Position numbers and translations under genes: made by a program. DNA of 47,638 nucleotides from Hyphomicrobiales bacterium. Lineage in GTDB: Bacteria > Pseudomonadota > Alphaproteobacteria > Rhizobiales > Rhizobiaceae. Where the stretch lies: NCBI GenBank assembly GCA_900473205.1, contig UCLB01000033.1, forward strand, positions 1 to 47,638, in the 5' to 3' direction. The notes beneath the pieces were generated by a model. It searched no databases. It saw nothing but the letters and a program-made list of their open reading frames with translations, and was not told the DNA's origin. The stretch's first letter is position 1; the number at the start of each line of letters is the position of its first letter. Below, in pieces: positions 25,649-34,719 of the stretch.

Positions 25649-26887
25649 TACTTGTACCAGCCGCGCTCATCTGACCGATATAACTCGAAATCATTTACAT
25701 TCACGTTGGTTGGCCCGCAGACAAACAGATCCCCAATAGCAGAAAAGGCAGGGTAGCTATCGTTAGCCACCAGCCGCGCATCGCCGTTGACTTGCTTCTC
25801 TTAGAGCCGTTTGACGCTCGTGCCATCAGCGAAGGCGCCCGCATTGTCTCCAGAGCCATCTATGCCATCGGTGTCGGCGGAGAGTGCATGGACATCAAGT
25901 CCATTGATCGCCATCGCAAGAAACAGCGCGAATTCTCCATTGCGTCCACCTTTACCACCTCTCTCCTGAAGCGTCACTGTCGTTTCGCCTCCAGACGACA
26001 GCACGCAGGGTCGGATGAAAGGGCTGTCGTGCAACGCGATCTCACGTGCTATCGCCGCGTGTACAAGGCCAACATCTCGCGCTTTGCCCTCCATGCAATC
26101 AGATAGTGCAACTGGCGTGACACTGAAACTCGCGCAAGCGCTACCGCTACTTCAAGCGCAATTCTTGAAGAAGAAACAATGTGGTGGGTGTATCCGGCAA
26201 AGACTGGATCCGCTGGGCTCGGTGCATCGGATGCATCCGATGCTATAAAACCAGTATTGGCCTCGGCAGTTTCAGCCGATACCGTGCAATACTTTCCCGG
26301 CATCATTGCGGGTGCTCAGGTTGGGGATCGTTAGAGCGGACGACACCAGCGCCGGGTCGTCTCCAGCAATATCGGATACTACGAAGCTAATCACCCTCGC
26401 CTTCGTTAATGCAGCCAACCGCCCGCCTTTAATTGTTGAGAAACGCTTGTGGACGGCGTTCATGGCCAAAATCGAAGCACTAGTAGTTCCTCGTTCAGAG
26501 CTATTTCGTCGGCAAGAGCAAACCCCACCGGCGGCGGTGCTGGTAAGAGCGCAGATACCCCACCGCAAATCAACGCGATCACAATCTCATTGCTAGATAG
26601 GTTGCAGACAGAGGCCTTCATACGTTCGGCCGCCTTAAGACCGGCACTGATGACCTCGATTCGGTCTGTGTCACACTCGTGACCATAAGGGGAAACGACC
26701 AAACCTGTCAGCGGGCCGTCTCAAAGACTTTCCAGCGATTGAGCCATTTGCGCCGCCCCTTTGCCTGCGCCTATGAGTACGACGCGTCCGCCATCAGCAG
26801 AAGATCTTTAAACCTGTTTAAAGGACTGGCGGCCTCGATTGCTGCTTCGTATAAAGATGTAAGGAACAGGCGGGGACTTGTGATCAT
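25649..26887 (-). pseudogene. ttuD: Glycerate 2-kinase/hydroxypyruvate reductase (MOFRL family), multiply disrupted
   Basis: The whole length of a TtuD-like gene (about 413 codons) can be traced on the minus strand but in several frames: MITSPRLFLTSLYEAAIEAA at the start; GRVVLIGAGKGAAQMAQSLE then a TGA; VVSPYGHE and ALICGGVSALLPAPP; STIKGGRLAAL and VVSDIAGDDPALV; GDPVFAGYTHH-like; PCVLSSGGETTV, GGKGGRNGEF and ADTDGIDGS; a TAA; then VANDSYPAFSAIGDLFVCGP and a natural stop. At least four frameshifts or stops separate these parts, so no product is made. Intact enzymes phosphorylate D-glycerate. It is the last gene of the glxR-hyi transporter operon. Confidence 0.85.
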
Positions 26888-26927
26888 GATCAATCGCTCC
26901 CGTACTTGGACAAATGGCCGGAAGACT

Positions 26928-27779
26928 TCATATTGCGTTGATAAGGGCAGAGTGATCTTTTTCACCCAAGCCTTTATCCAATGCGCAGTTCATCAACTGA
27001 TGAACCATCGCGGTGTTGGGCAGCATAAGCTCCAGCAGCCGTGCCGATTCGAGCGCGAGCGAAATGTCCTTATGGTGCAGGCTCATCCGGAAGCCGGGCT
27101 CGAACGTTTCATTGATCATACGTTCGCCGTGGACCTCCAGTACGCGGGACGACGCAAAGCCGCCCATTAATGCCTTGCGCACGATGGAGGGGTCTGCACC
27201 AGATTTCTTTGAGAAGCGAAGGGCCTCCGAAACGGCCTGAATATTGAGAGCAACCACAATCTGGTTGGCGACCTTGGCAACCTGACCGTTCCCGACAGCA
27301 CCGATCAGGGTGATGTTCTTGCCCATCTTTTCGAACAGTTCCTTTGCGCGCTCGAAAACATCCGGTTTGCCGCCGACCATGATGGTCAGCGATGCGGCCT
27401 TTGCGCCAACTTCACCACCTGACACCGGCGCGTCGAGGTAATCGCATCCCAGCGCCTCAATACGGGCGGCAAAATCCTTTGTTGCAATCGGTGAAATCGA
27501 GCTCATGTCGATGACGAGCTTTCCCGTATCAAGACCGTGTGCCACGCCATCGTCACCGAAGAGAACGTTTTCCACATCGGGCGTGTCCGGCAGCATCAAG
27601 ATCACGATGTCGGCGCTGCGCGCCACCTCCGCAGCCGAACTGCAGGCCCTCGCACCGCTTTCGACGAGGTGGTTCGACACGGGTTTGACCCTGTGAAGAT
27701 AAAGATCATGTCCGGCATCGATCAAATGCTGCGCCATCGGGCGCCCCATGACGCCCAGTCCGATAAATCCTATTTTCAT
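26928..27779 (-). CDS. glxR: 2-hydroxy-3-oxopropionate (tartronate semialdehyde) reductase
   Basis: A 283-residue beta-hydroxyacid dehydrogenase. The N-terminal Rossmann fold has KIGFIGLGVMGRPMAQHL (GxGxMG NAD(P) motif); the substrate signature DAPVSGGEVGA and the catalytic Lys in GQVAKVANQI are intact. It matches GlxR/GarR, which reduces tartronate semialdehyde to D-glycerate. Family members have about 290-295 residues; here the chain stops after DHSALINAI, a few residues short of the usual end, likely harmless but consistent with erosion towards the adjacent broken ttuD. It begins 3 bases after the hyi stop and is cotranscribed with it. Confidence 0.9.
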   Translation of the reverse strand: MKIGFIGLGVMGRPMAQHLIDAGHDLYLHRVKPVSNHLVESGARACSSAAEVARSADIVILMLPDTPDVENVLFGDDGVAHGLDTGKLVIDMSSISPIATKDFAARIEALGCDYLDAPVSGGEVGAKAASLTIMVGGKPDVFERAKELFEKMGKNITLIGAVGNGQVAKVANQIVVALNIQAVSEALRFSKKSGADPSIVRKALMGGFASSRVLEVHGERMINETFEPGFRMSLHHKDISLALESARLLELMLPNTAMVHQLMNCALDKGLGEKDHSALINAI

Positions 27780-27782
27780 AGC

Positions 27783-28568
27783 TCAATCCTCCTGTTGATA
27801 TGCTTTCAACCAGCCAAGGCCTGCACTGGTAGTCGACGCCGGTCGATATTCGCAGCCCACCCATCCGTCGTAACCAAGTTCATCTAGACGCTTGAAAATA
27901 AAGTCGTAGTTGATCTCGCCCGTTCCCGGCTCATTCCGTCGGGGATTATCGGCGATCTGAACGTGGCCGATTTTGTCGAGCAGGCGCTCGAAGGTCGCGA
28001 CGAGATCGCCCTGCATGATTTGCATGTGATAGAAATCATACTGGATCAGCAGGTTGGAATGCCCGACACGGTCCATTATCCGTTCCGCCTGATGGGTGTT
28101 GGTGACGAAATATCCGGGTATGTCGCGGGTGTTGATGGGTTCGAAGACAAGGGCAATTCCGGCATCCGCCAGACGTTGCGCCGCGTGCCCGAGATTGCCG
28201 ACGAGCGTGTCATCCAGAACCTGTTGATTGACACCTAGAGGTTGAATGCCAGTCAGACAATTAATCTTATGGCATCCCAGAACTTTTGCATAGCGGATTG
28301 CCGTTTCCACGGACGTCTCGAACTCGGAGACCCTCTCCGGCAGGCAGGCGATACCGCGCTCGCCTGCGATCCAGTTGCCAGCCGGTAGGTTGAACAGGGC
28401 CTGCGTCAGATTGCACTTCTCGAGTTCCGCTGCAATCGCCTCTGCCGCCTCCTCGTAGGGGCTAACATATTCTACTGCCGCAAAGCCATCGGCAGCAGCG
28501 GCGGCAAACCGTTCCATGAACGGATGTTCGGTGTAAAGCATGGACAGGTTGGCGGCGAATTTCGGCAT
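27783..28568 (-). CDS. hyi: Hydroxypyruvate isomerase
   Basis: A 261-residue TIM-barrel of the xylose-isomerase-like family. KFAANLSMLYTEHPFMERFA at the N-terminus, FEPINTRDIPGYFV with the metal-binding Glu, QYDFYHMQIMQGD, HVQIADNPRRNEPGTGEI and the final GCEYRPA match Hyi, which interconverts hydroxypyruvate and tartronate semialdehyde. The ATG at 28568 is used because the upstream in-frame Met adds residues outside the family. It lies 11 bases after the ATPase stop and 3 bases before glxR, in one operon with the transporter. Confidence 0.92.
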   Translation of the reverse strand: MPKFAANLSMLYTEHPFMERFAAAAADGFAAVEYVSPYEEAAEAIAAELEKCNLTQALFNLPAGNWIAGERGIACLPERVSEFETSVETAIRYAKVLGCHKINCLTGIQPLGVNQQVLDDTLVGNLGHAAQRLADAGIALVFEPINTRDIPGYFVTNTHQAERIMDRVGHSNLLIQYDFYHMQIMQGDLVATFERLLDKIGHVQIADNPRRNEPGTGEINYDFIFKRLDELGYDGWVGCEYRPASTTSAGLGWLKAYQQED

Positions 28569-28579
28569 AGGCAATGGCC

Positions 28580-30292
28580 TCAAACTTGGTCTGCGCGCAG
28601 GCGGTGCAGCATGCGCTTGTTGCGGGGATCGGGGTTCGGAACGGAAGAGATCAGTCGTTTCGTGTAAGGCTGCGAGGGGGCGGTGCAGATGGTTTCCGCA
28701 TCACCCACCTCAACGATCTTGCCTTTGTGCATGACGGCGACGCGGTCGCAGAAATAGCGCACCACCGAGATATCGTGCGAAATGAAGATGAAGCTGAGAT
28801 TGAGCTGCTTTTGAATGTCGAGAAGCAGGTCGAGGATCTGGCCCCGGATCGAGACGTCGAGCGCCGAGGTCGCCTCGTCGGCGACGATGACCTTCGGGTT
28901 GACTGCAAGCGCCCTTGCAATGCCGATCCGCTGACGCTGGCCACCGGAAAAGGCATGTGGGTACCTCTCCATCGCTAGAGGATCGAGCCCGACCTTTTGT
29001 AAAAGTTCGGCAACGCGCGTCTCAACAGCTTTGCCGGACATGCCTCCGGCGATGACAAGAGGATCGCCGATGATCTGCTTCACCGTCATGCGTGGGTTGA
29101 GCGATGCGAACGGGTCTTGAAAGATGAGACGCACGTCCTGATGGTAGCCGCGCAGACCCACTTTGCTCAGTGACGTGACGTCGATCGGTGCCGCATCGGC
29201 TTTTTCGCGATAGGCGATCGTCCCGAAGGTCGGCTCGACAATGCGCAGTATCATCCGTCCAAGCGTGGTTTTGCCCGAGCCGCTTTCACCGACAATGCCG
29301 AGATTTTCGCCGGCAAACAGGTCGAGATTTGCGTCATCCACGGCCACCAGACCGCGACCGCCGCTCCGCGAAAACAGTCCGGATGGTGCGCCGTAGATTT
29401 TGGAAAGCTTGCGCACCGACAGGATCGGAGAAACGTTGGCTGTCAGCGATGCCGGCAAGGCGCGCGTGGCTGCGCCGCTTTCAAGTTTGACCGTCGCTTC
29501 GAGAAGTTGCCGCGTGTAGGGGTGCTGGCTGGCATGGAAAATCTCGTCCACCGGCCCCTTTTCGACAATCTTGCCAAAGCGCATGACGGCGACCTCGTCC
29601 GCGACTTCGGCGACAATGCCCATGTCGTGGGTGATGAGCAGCATTGCCATGCCGCGCTCGACCTGCAGCCGCTTGATGAGATCGAGGATTTCGGCCTGCG
29701 TCGTCACATCCAGCGCCGTCGTCGGCTCATCGGCGATTAGGACTTCTGGGTCGCAGGCCAGCGCCATCGCAATCATCGCCCGCTGGCGCATTCCGCCGGA
29801 AAACTCGAAGGTGTACCGATCGGCCATCATTTCCGGTTGCGGTATCTCCACCTGCCGCAGCAGTTCGATACACCGCTCCCGCGCCTGCTTTTTCGACATG
29901 CGTCGATGCAGACGCACAGCTTCCATGATCTGTGAGCCAATGGTGTGGACCGGCGACAGCGAACTCATCGGTTCTTGAAAGATCAGGCCGATTCGTCCAC
30001 CGCGAATGGCCAGAACTTCGCGACTGCTCGCTGCAAATTTTGCGATATCTACGGGTCCGTTTGGCCCATCGAGGACGATCTGGCCACCGGTCATCTGTCC
30101 GGGCTTGTCGATGATCCGCATCAGGGCACGGGCGGTCACTGATTTGCCTGAACCGCTCTCTCCCACCAGTGCAAGCGTCTTTCCAGGTTCAAGGTCGAAA
30201 CTGACTTTGCGAACGGCATGAAGTACATGGGTTCTGAGATGGAAATCGATGGACAGGTCTTTGACCGCCAGCAAAGTTTCGGGCTTTGTCAT
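28580..30292 (-). CDS. Fused double ATPase of a Dpp/Opp-type ABC transporter
   Basis: A 570-residue protein with two complete ABC domains. The first (about 5-260) has GESGSGKSVTARAL, FSGGMRQRAMIAMAL and VLIADEPTTALD; the second (about 290-560) has GESGSGKTTLGRM, FSGGQRQRIGIARAL and VIVADEATSALD. It corresponds to DppD and DppF joined in one chain, each with the C-terminal oligopeptide-transporter extension (SQHPYTRQLLEA and SQPYTKRLISS). The ATG at 30292 has GGACGTGAG upstream. It powers uptake with the two permeases encoded just upstream. In E. coli dpp the two halves are separate proteins, as in cassette B of this window. Confidence 0.93.
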   Translation of the reverse strand: MTKPETLLAVKDLSIDFHLRTHVLHAVRKVSFDLEPGKTLALVGESGSGKSVTARALMRIIDKPGQMTGGQIVLDGPNGPVDIAKFAASSREVLAIRGGRIGLIFQEPMSSLSPVHTIGSQIMEAVRLHRRMSKKQARERCIELLRQVEIPQPEMMADRYTFEFSGGMRQRAMIAMALACDPEVLIADEPTTALDVTTQAEILDLIKRLQVERGMAMLLITHDMGIVAEVADEVAVMRFGKIVEKGPVDEIFHASQHPYTRQLLEATVKLESGAATRALPASLTANVSPILSVRKLSKIYGAPSGLFSRSGGRGLVAVDDANLDLFAGENLGIVGESGSGKTTLGRMILRIVEPTFGTIAYREKADAAPIDVTSLSKVGLRGYHQDVRLIFQDPFASLNPRMTVKQIIGDPLVIAGGMSGKAVETRVAELLQKVGLDPLAMERYPHAFSGGQRQRIGIARALAVNPKVIVADEATSALDVSIRGQILDLLLDIQKQLNLSFIFISHDISVVRYFCDRVAVMHKGKIVEVGDAETICTAPSQPYTKRLISSVPNPDPRNKRMLHRLRADQV

Positions 30293-30303
30293 CTCACGTC
30301 CTC

Positions 30304-31479
30304 TCAGCTGTCGTAGGGGTCGGCTGCATCGCGCAGGCCATCGCCGAAGAAATTGAAGGACAGCACAGCCAAAACGACCGCAAGGCTGGGCCAGATCAAC
30401 AGCCACGGGGCGGTAGCAACCGTGCGCACGTTCTGTGCGTCCTGCAACAGCACACCCCAACTGACGACCGGCGGTTTCAATCCGACACCGAGAAACGACA
30501 GTGAAGTTTCAGCAACGATCATGGTGGGAATGGCAAGCGTCACCACCGCCAGAATATGGCTGGTCAGAGATGGCAGGATGTGGCGGAATATGATCCGCCG
30601 TTCCCCGGCGCCGTCCAGCCGCGCAGCCGTCACGAAATCATCGCTGCGTAGAGCGAAGAAACGTCCTCGAACCTCGCGCGCTAAACCGGTCCAACTCAAC
30701 AGCGAAACGATCAGCGTGACGACGAAGTAGACCGACAGCGGCGACCAGGTGAGGGGTATGGCGGCGGCCAGCCCCAGCCAGAGAGGTATGGTCGGCATGG
30801 CGCTGACGATCTCGATGATGCGTTGAATAAGCGTGTCCACCCAGCCGCCATAATAGCCTGAGATCGCGCCCATCACGACGCCGAGCGTCAACGAAATGGC
30901 AACGCCGATAAGGCCGATGGACATGGAAACACGGGTTCCATAGATCAGTCGGCTCATAAGATCTCGTCCGAGCCGGTCCGAACCCAGCAGATACATCGGG
31001 TCACGGGCGTCCAGCGGACCGACCAGATGCGTTTCCAGCGGAATGATGCCCCACAGCTTGTAGGGTGCACCTTTGACGAAAAATCCGATGGGAGTGATTT
31101 TCGTGTCGTCGACAACGAAGCTGCGGCGAAGGGCTCTCGGCTCGATCTCGATCTTGTAGCCCTTCACATGTGGCAGAAATTGCGAGCCACCATCGGCAGT
31201 CGGTGCAAACAGCGCAATGCGTTGCGGCGGCGCAAAGGTGTATTGCGGGCGCGACGTGTTCGGCAGGCTCGGTGCCAAGAACTCGGCAAAGGCACCGATG
31301 AGATAAAGCAAAAGAATGATGCCTGCGGCAAAGGCGGCGACCTTGTGACGGAAGAAGCGCTGACGGATGAGCGTCCATTGCCCCGCGGCCTCCAGGCTTG
31401 CTACCTTGCGCCCGGACTTCAATGGGCTGATGGCCGGGCCAGTTTCCAGTGCGACGGTCGGGTTCTGGTTGATCGACAT
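30304..31479 (-). CDS. Dpp/Opp-type ABC permease (DppC-like) with large periplasmic insertion
   Basis: A 391-residue inner-membrane permease. After an N-terminal helix (VAAFAAGIILLLYLIGAFAE) there is about 100 residues of periplasmic sequence rich in Pro and basic residues (residues 75-175), then GSDRLGRDLMSRLIYGTRVS, five more helices and the EAA-like loop DDFVTAARLDGAGERRIIFR. Typical DppC proteins have about 300 residues; the insertion matches the long-form permeases that pair with large binding proteins of about 600 residues. The ATG at 31479 follows GGGGGTGGCC. It starts 11 bases after the preceding permease gene and 11 bases before the ATPase gene. Confidence 0.92.
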   Translation of the reverse strand: MSINQNPTVALETGPAISPLKSGRKVASLEAAGQWTLIRQRFFRHKVAAFAAGIILLLYLIGAFAEFLAPSLPNTSRPQYTFAPPQRIALFAPTADGGSQFLPHVKGYKIEIEPRALRRSFVVDDTKITPIGFFVKGAPYKLWGIIPLETHLVGPLDARDPMYLLGSDRLGRDLMSRLIYGTRVSMSIGLIGVAISLTLGVVMGAISGYYGGWVDTLIQRIIEIVSAMPTIPLWLGLAAAIPLTWSPLSVYFVVTLIVSLLSWTGLAREVRGRFFALRSDDFVTAARLDGAGERRIIFRHILPSLTSHILAVVTLAIPTMIVAETSLSFLGVGLKPPVVSWGVLLQDAQNVRTVATAPWLLIWPSLAVVLAVLSFNFFGDGLRDAADPYDS

Positions 31480-31489
31480 GGCCACCCCC

Positions 31490-32476
31490 TCAATTGAACC
31501 GGATGCGGGGGTCGAGCACCGCAAGCAATATGTCTGAGATCAGCATGCCCACCAGTGTCAGCACGCCCATCAGGAGAATGAAACTTCCGGCGAGATACAT
31601 GTCCTGACCGACCAGCGCCCGCAACAGAAGCGGTCCGGCCGTTGGAAGGTTCAGCACGATAGCGGTGATGGTAACGCCGGATACAAGGTCGGGCAGCACC
31701 CAGCCGATAGAGCTGACGAAAGGGTTGAGAGCGATGCGGACGGGGTATTTCACGATAACCTTGCGCTCAGGCAAACCCTTGGCACGGGCCGTGATGACAT
31801 AGGGCTTGCTTAATTCGTCCGACAGGTTTGCCCGCAGAATTCTGATCATGGCAGCAGTGCCTGACATGGCGATGACGATGACCGGTATCCACATATGGCT
31901 GAGCATGTCCTGAAATTTTGCGATGCTCCACGGCGCATCGACAAAGGCGGGGGAAAATATCCCCCCAACGCTTTGCCCTAAAAACCGGTAGCTCGCATAC
32001 ATCAGCGTCAGCGCCATGATGAAGTTCGGAACGGCCAACCCGATGAAGCCGAGGAGCGTAAAGGCATGGTCGCCGAAGGAATGGCGCCTGACCGCGGAAT
32101 AGATGCCGATTGGGAGCGATATCGCCCAGACCAGCAGTAGGCTTGCCAGCGAGATCAGAAGGGTCGAACCCATCCGGTCCCAGATCAGGGTCGATACCGG
32201 CTGGTTCCACTCGAAGGAATATCCGAAATCGCCACGGGTCAGTATTCCGCTGATCCAGACGACATACTGGACATAGACCGGTTGATCGAGACCATATTGC
32301 GCGCGTAGGCGCGCAATCGTGGCCTCGTCCAAATTCTGCCCGCCATCGGCCATGGTGGAAAGAAGCGAGGTCAGATAATCGCCGGGTGGCAACTGAATGA
32401 TCATGAATGCGATCAAGGACATGCCGAACAGGGTCGGTATCATGTACAGAACGCGCTTCGCCACATATGTCAGCAT
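31490..32476 (-). CDS. Dpp/Opp-type ABC permease (DppB-like)
   Basis: A 328-residue permease with about six helices: the first is VLYMIPTLFGMSLIAFMIIQ followed by the DppB hallmark LPPGDYL, and the EAA loop is KPYVITARAKGLPERKVIVK. The final DPRIRFN motif is also typical of the family. It forms the membrane channel with the DppC-like partner. A GGAGGAA ribosome site precedes ATG 32476, and it lies 28 bases after the putative glycoside hydrolase gene. Confidence 0.93.
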   Translation of the reverse strand: MLTYVAKRVLYMIPTLFGMSLIAFMIIQLPPGDYLTSLLSTMADGGQNLDEATIARLRAQYGLDQPVYVQYVVWISGILTRGDFGYSFEWNQPVSTLIWDRMGSTLLISLASLLLVWAISLPIGIYSAVRRHSFGDHAFTLLGFIGLAVPNFIMALTLMYASYRFLGQSVGGIFSPAFVDAPWSIAKFQDMLSHMWIPVIVIAMSGTAAMIRILRANLSDELSKPYVITARAKGLPERKVIVKYPVRIALNPFVSSIGWVLPDLVSGVTITAIVLNLPTAGPLLLRALVGQDMYLAGSFILLMGVLTLVGMLISDILLAVLDPRIRFN

Positions 32477-32504
32477 GGGTTCCTCCCGCTACATGCTATC
32501 CGGC

Positions 32505-34619
32505 TTATGATTGCCAAGTCAGATGAACCGTTTCGAGGTCCTGGATGGAAGGCACGGTGATTTGTGCACGGTTGCCAACGATCTTGCAGGACGCCGTCTC
32601 GTTTTTCACCAGCGATTTCACCGAGGCAGACGTACGACCCTTCGGCAGTTCGATCGATAGTGTCTGTTCGCCGATCGGATAGACCTCCCGCAAGGGACCC
32701 TTCATCATCATCGGGTTGGTGAGGTTGACGAGGAAGATTGCCATCGCATCCTCGTTTTCATAGATGGCGATATCGATGATGCCTTTTCCGTCAACCGTCA
32801 CACGATGGTCCTGACCAAGAGCCCAATTCACGGCGTTTGCGATCAGCCTGCCGTGATCGGGTGCAAGCACCTTCCAGAAGACTTCGCCGATGTTCCATGG
32901 GATGTAGACCACGCGACCTCCATGGCCCGTCTCACGCGCAACCACGGCAGCGCCGCTCGGCGCTTTACGTGGGTAGACTTCCTCCATGGGCAGGTCTGGA
33001 AAATCGGGAACGTAAAGGAACGGCGTTTCTGCATCCGAATTTGCATCCACTGCAATCATGTGAGTGCCGCCAATGATGCGCGTTGCCCCCTCGTAACCAT
33101 CGTTCAACGGGTGGGGATCGGACAGCGCGACATAGGTGTTCTTGACAGGCCCGCGAGGTGCAGAAGTCAGCGAGGCACCGAAGACATTCGACAGGCCGAA
33201 ATTATCGCGCCGCTTGCCGACTTCATTATAGAGAGAGGTTTCATGCGCGGCCACGACCGAGCCGCCGCGCCGCACATACTGCTCGATAGCCGCGCACTGG
33301 TCGTCAGACAGATAGGTGGCATTGGCCAGAATGATGAGCTTGAACCGATCCAACGCATCCTGGTTCATGACCTGATCGGAAAGAAATTCGAACGGAATGC
33401 GTGCTTCCACCAGCGCATGATAAAAGCCAAGATCATTATGTTCGGCAACGTGGCGCTGCTCCGGTGCCCAGTGCCGCAGCGTCGTTGACGGATCGATGAT
33501 GGCGATTTCGGCGGTTGGTTGCATGCCCTCCAGATGCGGCTCGATGTCTGCATGGAGATTGAAGGCTTCCGCAACGGGCCGCACCCAGCGGTCATCGGGA
33601 ACGCAGGCATTGAATTTAGTGAACCACGGGAAAAGGCCCTGCGCCATGCCATCGTGAATCCAGAGCTTGATCTCCTCGCCGCTCTGGACGGAATCCTTCC
33701 ATCGATATTCTTCTTCGGGGCCTATGGAGGTGATGAGGCCAACGGGCCGGTCGCGGAACGTTCCACGAATACGTTTACCGTTACGCCCGGCGGACCAGCC
33801 GACTTCCACGCCCTGGCGCGCCTGATGGTCGACGAACAGGATCGGGCAATGCTGCTGAATGAGCGAAAGGTCGAATTCCATCAGCGACGAGCCACTCATA
33901 TTCGGGATGAAGCTGGCATGGGGACGGATGGATTTGACTGTCTCGTCCCAATAGACCACGAGTTCAGTGAGAATGCGTCTGCGCCATGCGGCCCAGGCCT
34001 GCCACGCCGGATCGGTTGCATCCGGTTTCAACGGCAGATCAAAACCTGTTTCCTGCCTAAAGCGTTTGCGATTGTCTTCGCTGTAGGACACGCCATGCCC
34101 CTGCCAGCGGTTGGCGAACACGGCATCGATGTCATACTTGGTCACGACTTCGCTAATGACATCAGTAGTGAAGTCGCGATTATAGCTCCCCAGCGCATCG
34201 GTGACGTAGATGCCGGGAAATGCCCAATGCTCACGCGGGCTTCCATCCGCATTGATCGCCACCCATTCGGGATGGGCCTTTGCCGCATCTGCATGGATGG
34301 CGTGCGGATCGACGCGCGCCATGACGTGCATTCCCAATTTGCGTGCGCCTTCCACGATGGTGCCGAACGGGTCGGAGTCGCCGATGAAGCTCGACACGTA
34401 GTGAAGGGGAATTTTGCTTGGGTAGTAGGCGATATAGCCGCCCGCCGAAAGGCAGACCGCATTCGACTTGGTGCGCTTGAAAACATCGATCCAGAATTCG
34501 GGGTCATATTTCGCCGGGTCGTCTTCCGCAAACGTCAACTGCGTCCAGCGAGTGGCGGATTTGAACCATTCGGGAGAGCGAACGGCAAATTCGGAAATGG
34601 CGGTTGGTCGATGCAACAT
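32505..34619 (-). CDS. Putative glycoside hydrolase with beta-galactosidase trimerisation-like domain
   Basis: A 704-residue cytoplasmic protein without signal peptide. Residues about 20-330 look like a TIM barrel of the hypothetical glycosyl hydrolase 6 (GHL6) type: WTQLTFAEDDPAKYDPEFWI, CLSAGGYIAYYP, MHVMARVDPHAIHADAAKAH. Residues about 390-600 resemble the GH42 trimerisation/class I amidotransferase-like domain (YVRRGGSVVAAHETSLYNE, GRVVYIPWNIGEVFW), followed by a beta domain. Catalytic acids cannot be assigned with certainty. Encoded between the binding protein and the permeases of cassette A, it probably cleaves the imported glycoside in the cytoplasm. The ATG follows GGAGACCAC. The substrate is unknown. 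Confidence 0.8.
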   Translation of the reverse strand: MLHRPTAISEFAVRSPEWFKSATRWTQLTFAEDDPAKYDPEFWIDVFKRTKSNAVCLSAGGYIAYYPSKIPLHYVSSFIGDSDPFGTIVEGARKLGMHVMARVDPHAIHADAAKAHPEWVAINADGSPREHWAFPGIYVTDALGSYNRDFTTDVISEVVTKYDIDAVFANRWQGHGVSYSEDNRKRFRQETGFDLPLKPDATDPAWQAWAAWRRRILTELVVYWDETVKSIRPHASFIPNMSGSSLMEFDLSLIQQHCPILFVDHQARQGVEVGWSAGRNGKRIRGTFRDRPVGLITSIGPEEEYRWKDSVQSGEEIKLWIHDGMAQGLFPWFTKFNACVPDDRWVRPVAEAFNLHADIEPHLEGMQPTAEIAIIDPSTTLRHWAPEQRHVAEHNDLGFYHALVEARIPFEFLSDQVMNQDALDRFKLIILANATYLSDDQCAAIEQYVRRGGSVVAAHETSLYNEVGKRRDNFGLSNVFGASLTSAPRGPVKNTYVALSDPHPLNDGYEGATRIIGGTHMIAVDANSDAETPFLYVPDFPDLPMEEVYPRKAPSGAAVVARETGHGGRVVYIPWNIGEVFWKVLAPDHGRLIANAVNWALGQDHRVTVDGKGIIDIAIYENEDAMAIFLVNLTNPMMMKGPLREVYPIGEQTLSIELPKGRTSASVKSLVKNETASCKIVGNRAQITVPSIQDLETVHLTWQS

Positions 34620-34681
34620 GTGGTCTCCAATGACAATAGAATGCCGTCGCGCCCATCAAGCGCGTTCGTAACGTTGATGTG

Positions 34682-34710
34682 CCCATCCCGGTGTCGGGTG
34701 CCGGGATGGG
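34682..34710 (-). promoter_or_regulatory. Intercistronic hairpin after the cassette A binding-protein gene
   Basis: CCCATCCCGG (34682-34691) and CCGGGATGGG (34701-34710) form a perfect 10-bp stem with a 9-base loop, starting 9 bases beyond the binding-protein stop on the minus strand. No T-run follows in that direction. Such hairpins commonly stabilise the upstream message so that the binding protein is made in excess over the hydrolase and membrane components. Confidence 0.65.
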
Positions 34711-34719
34711 ACGGTGGGA

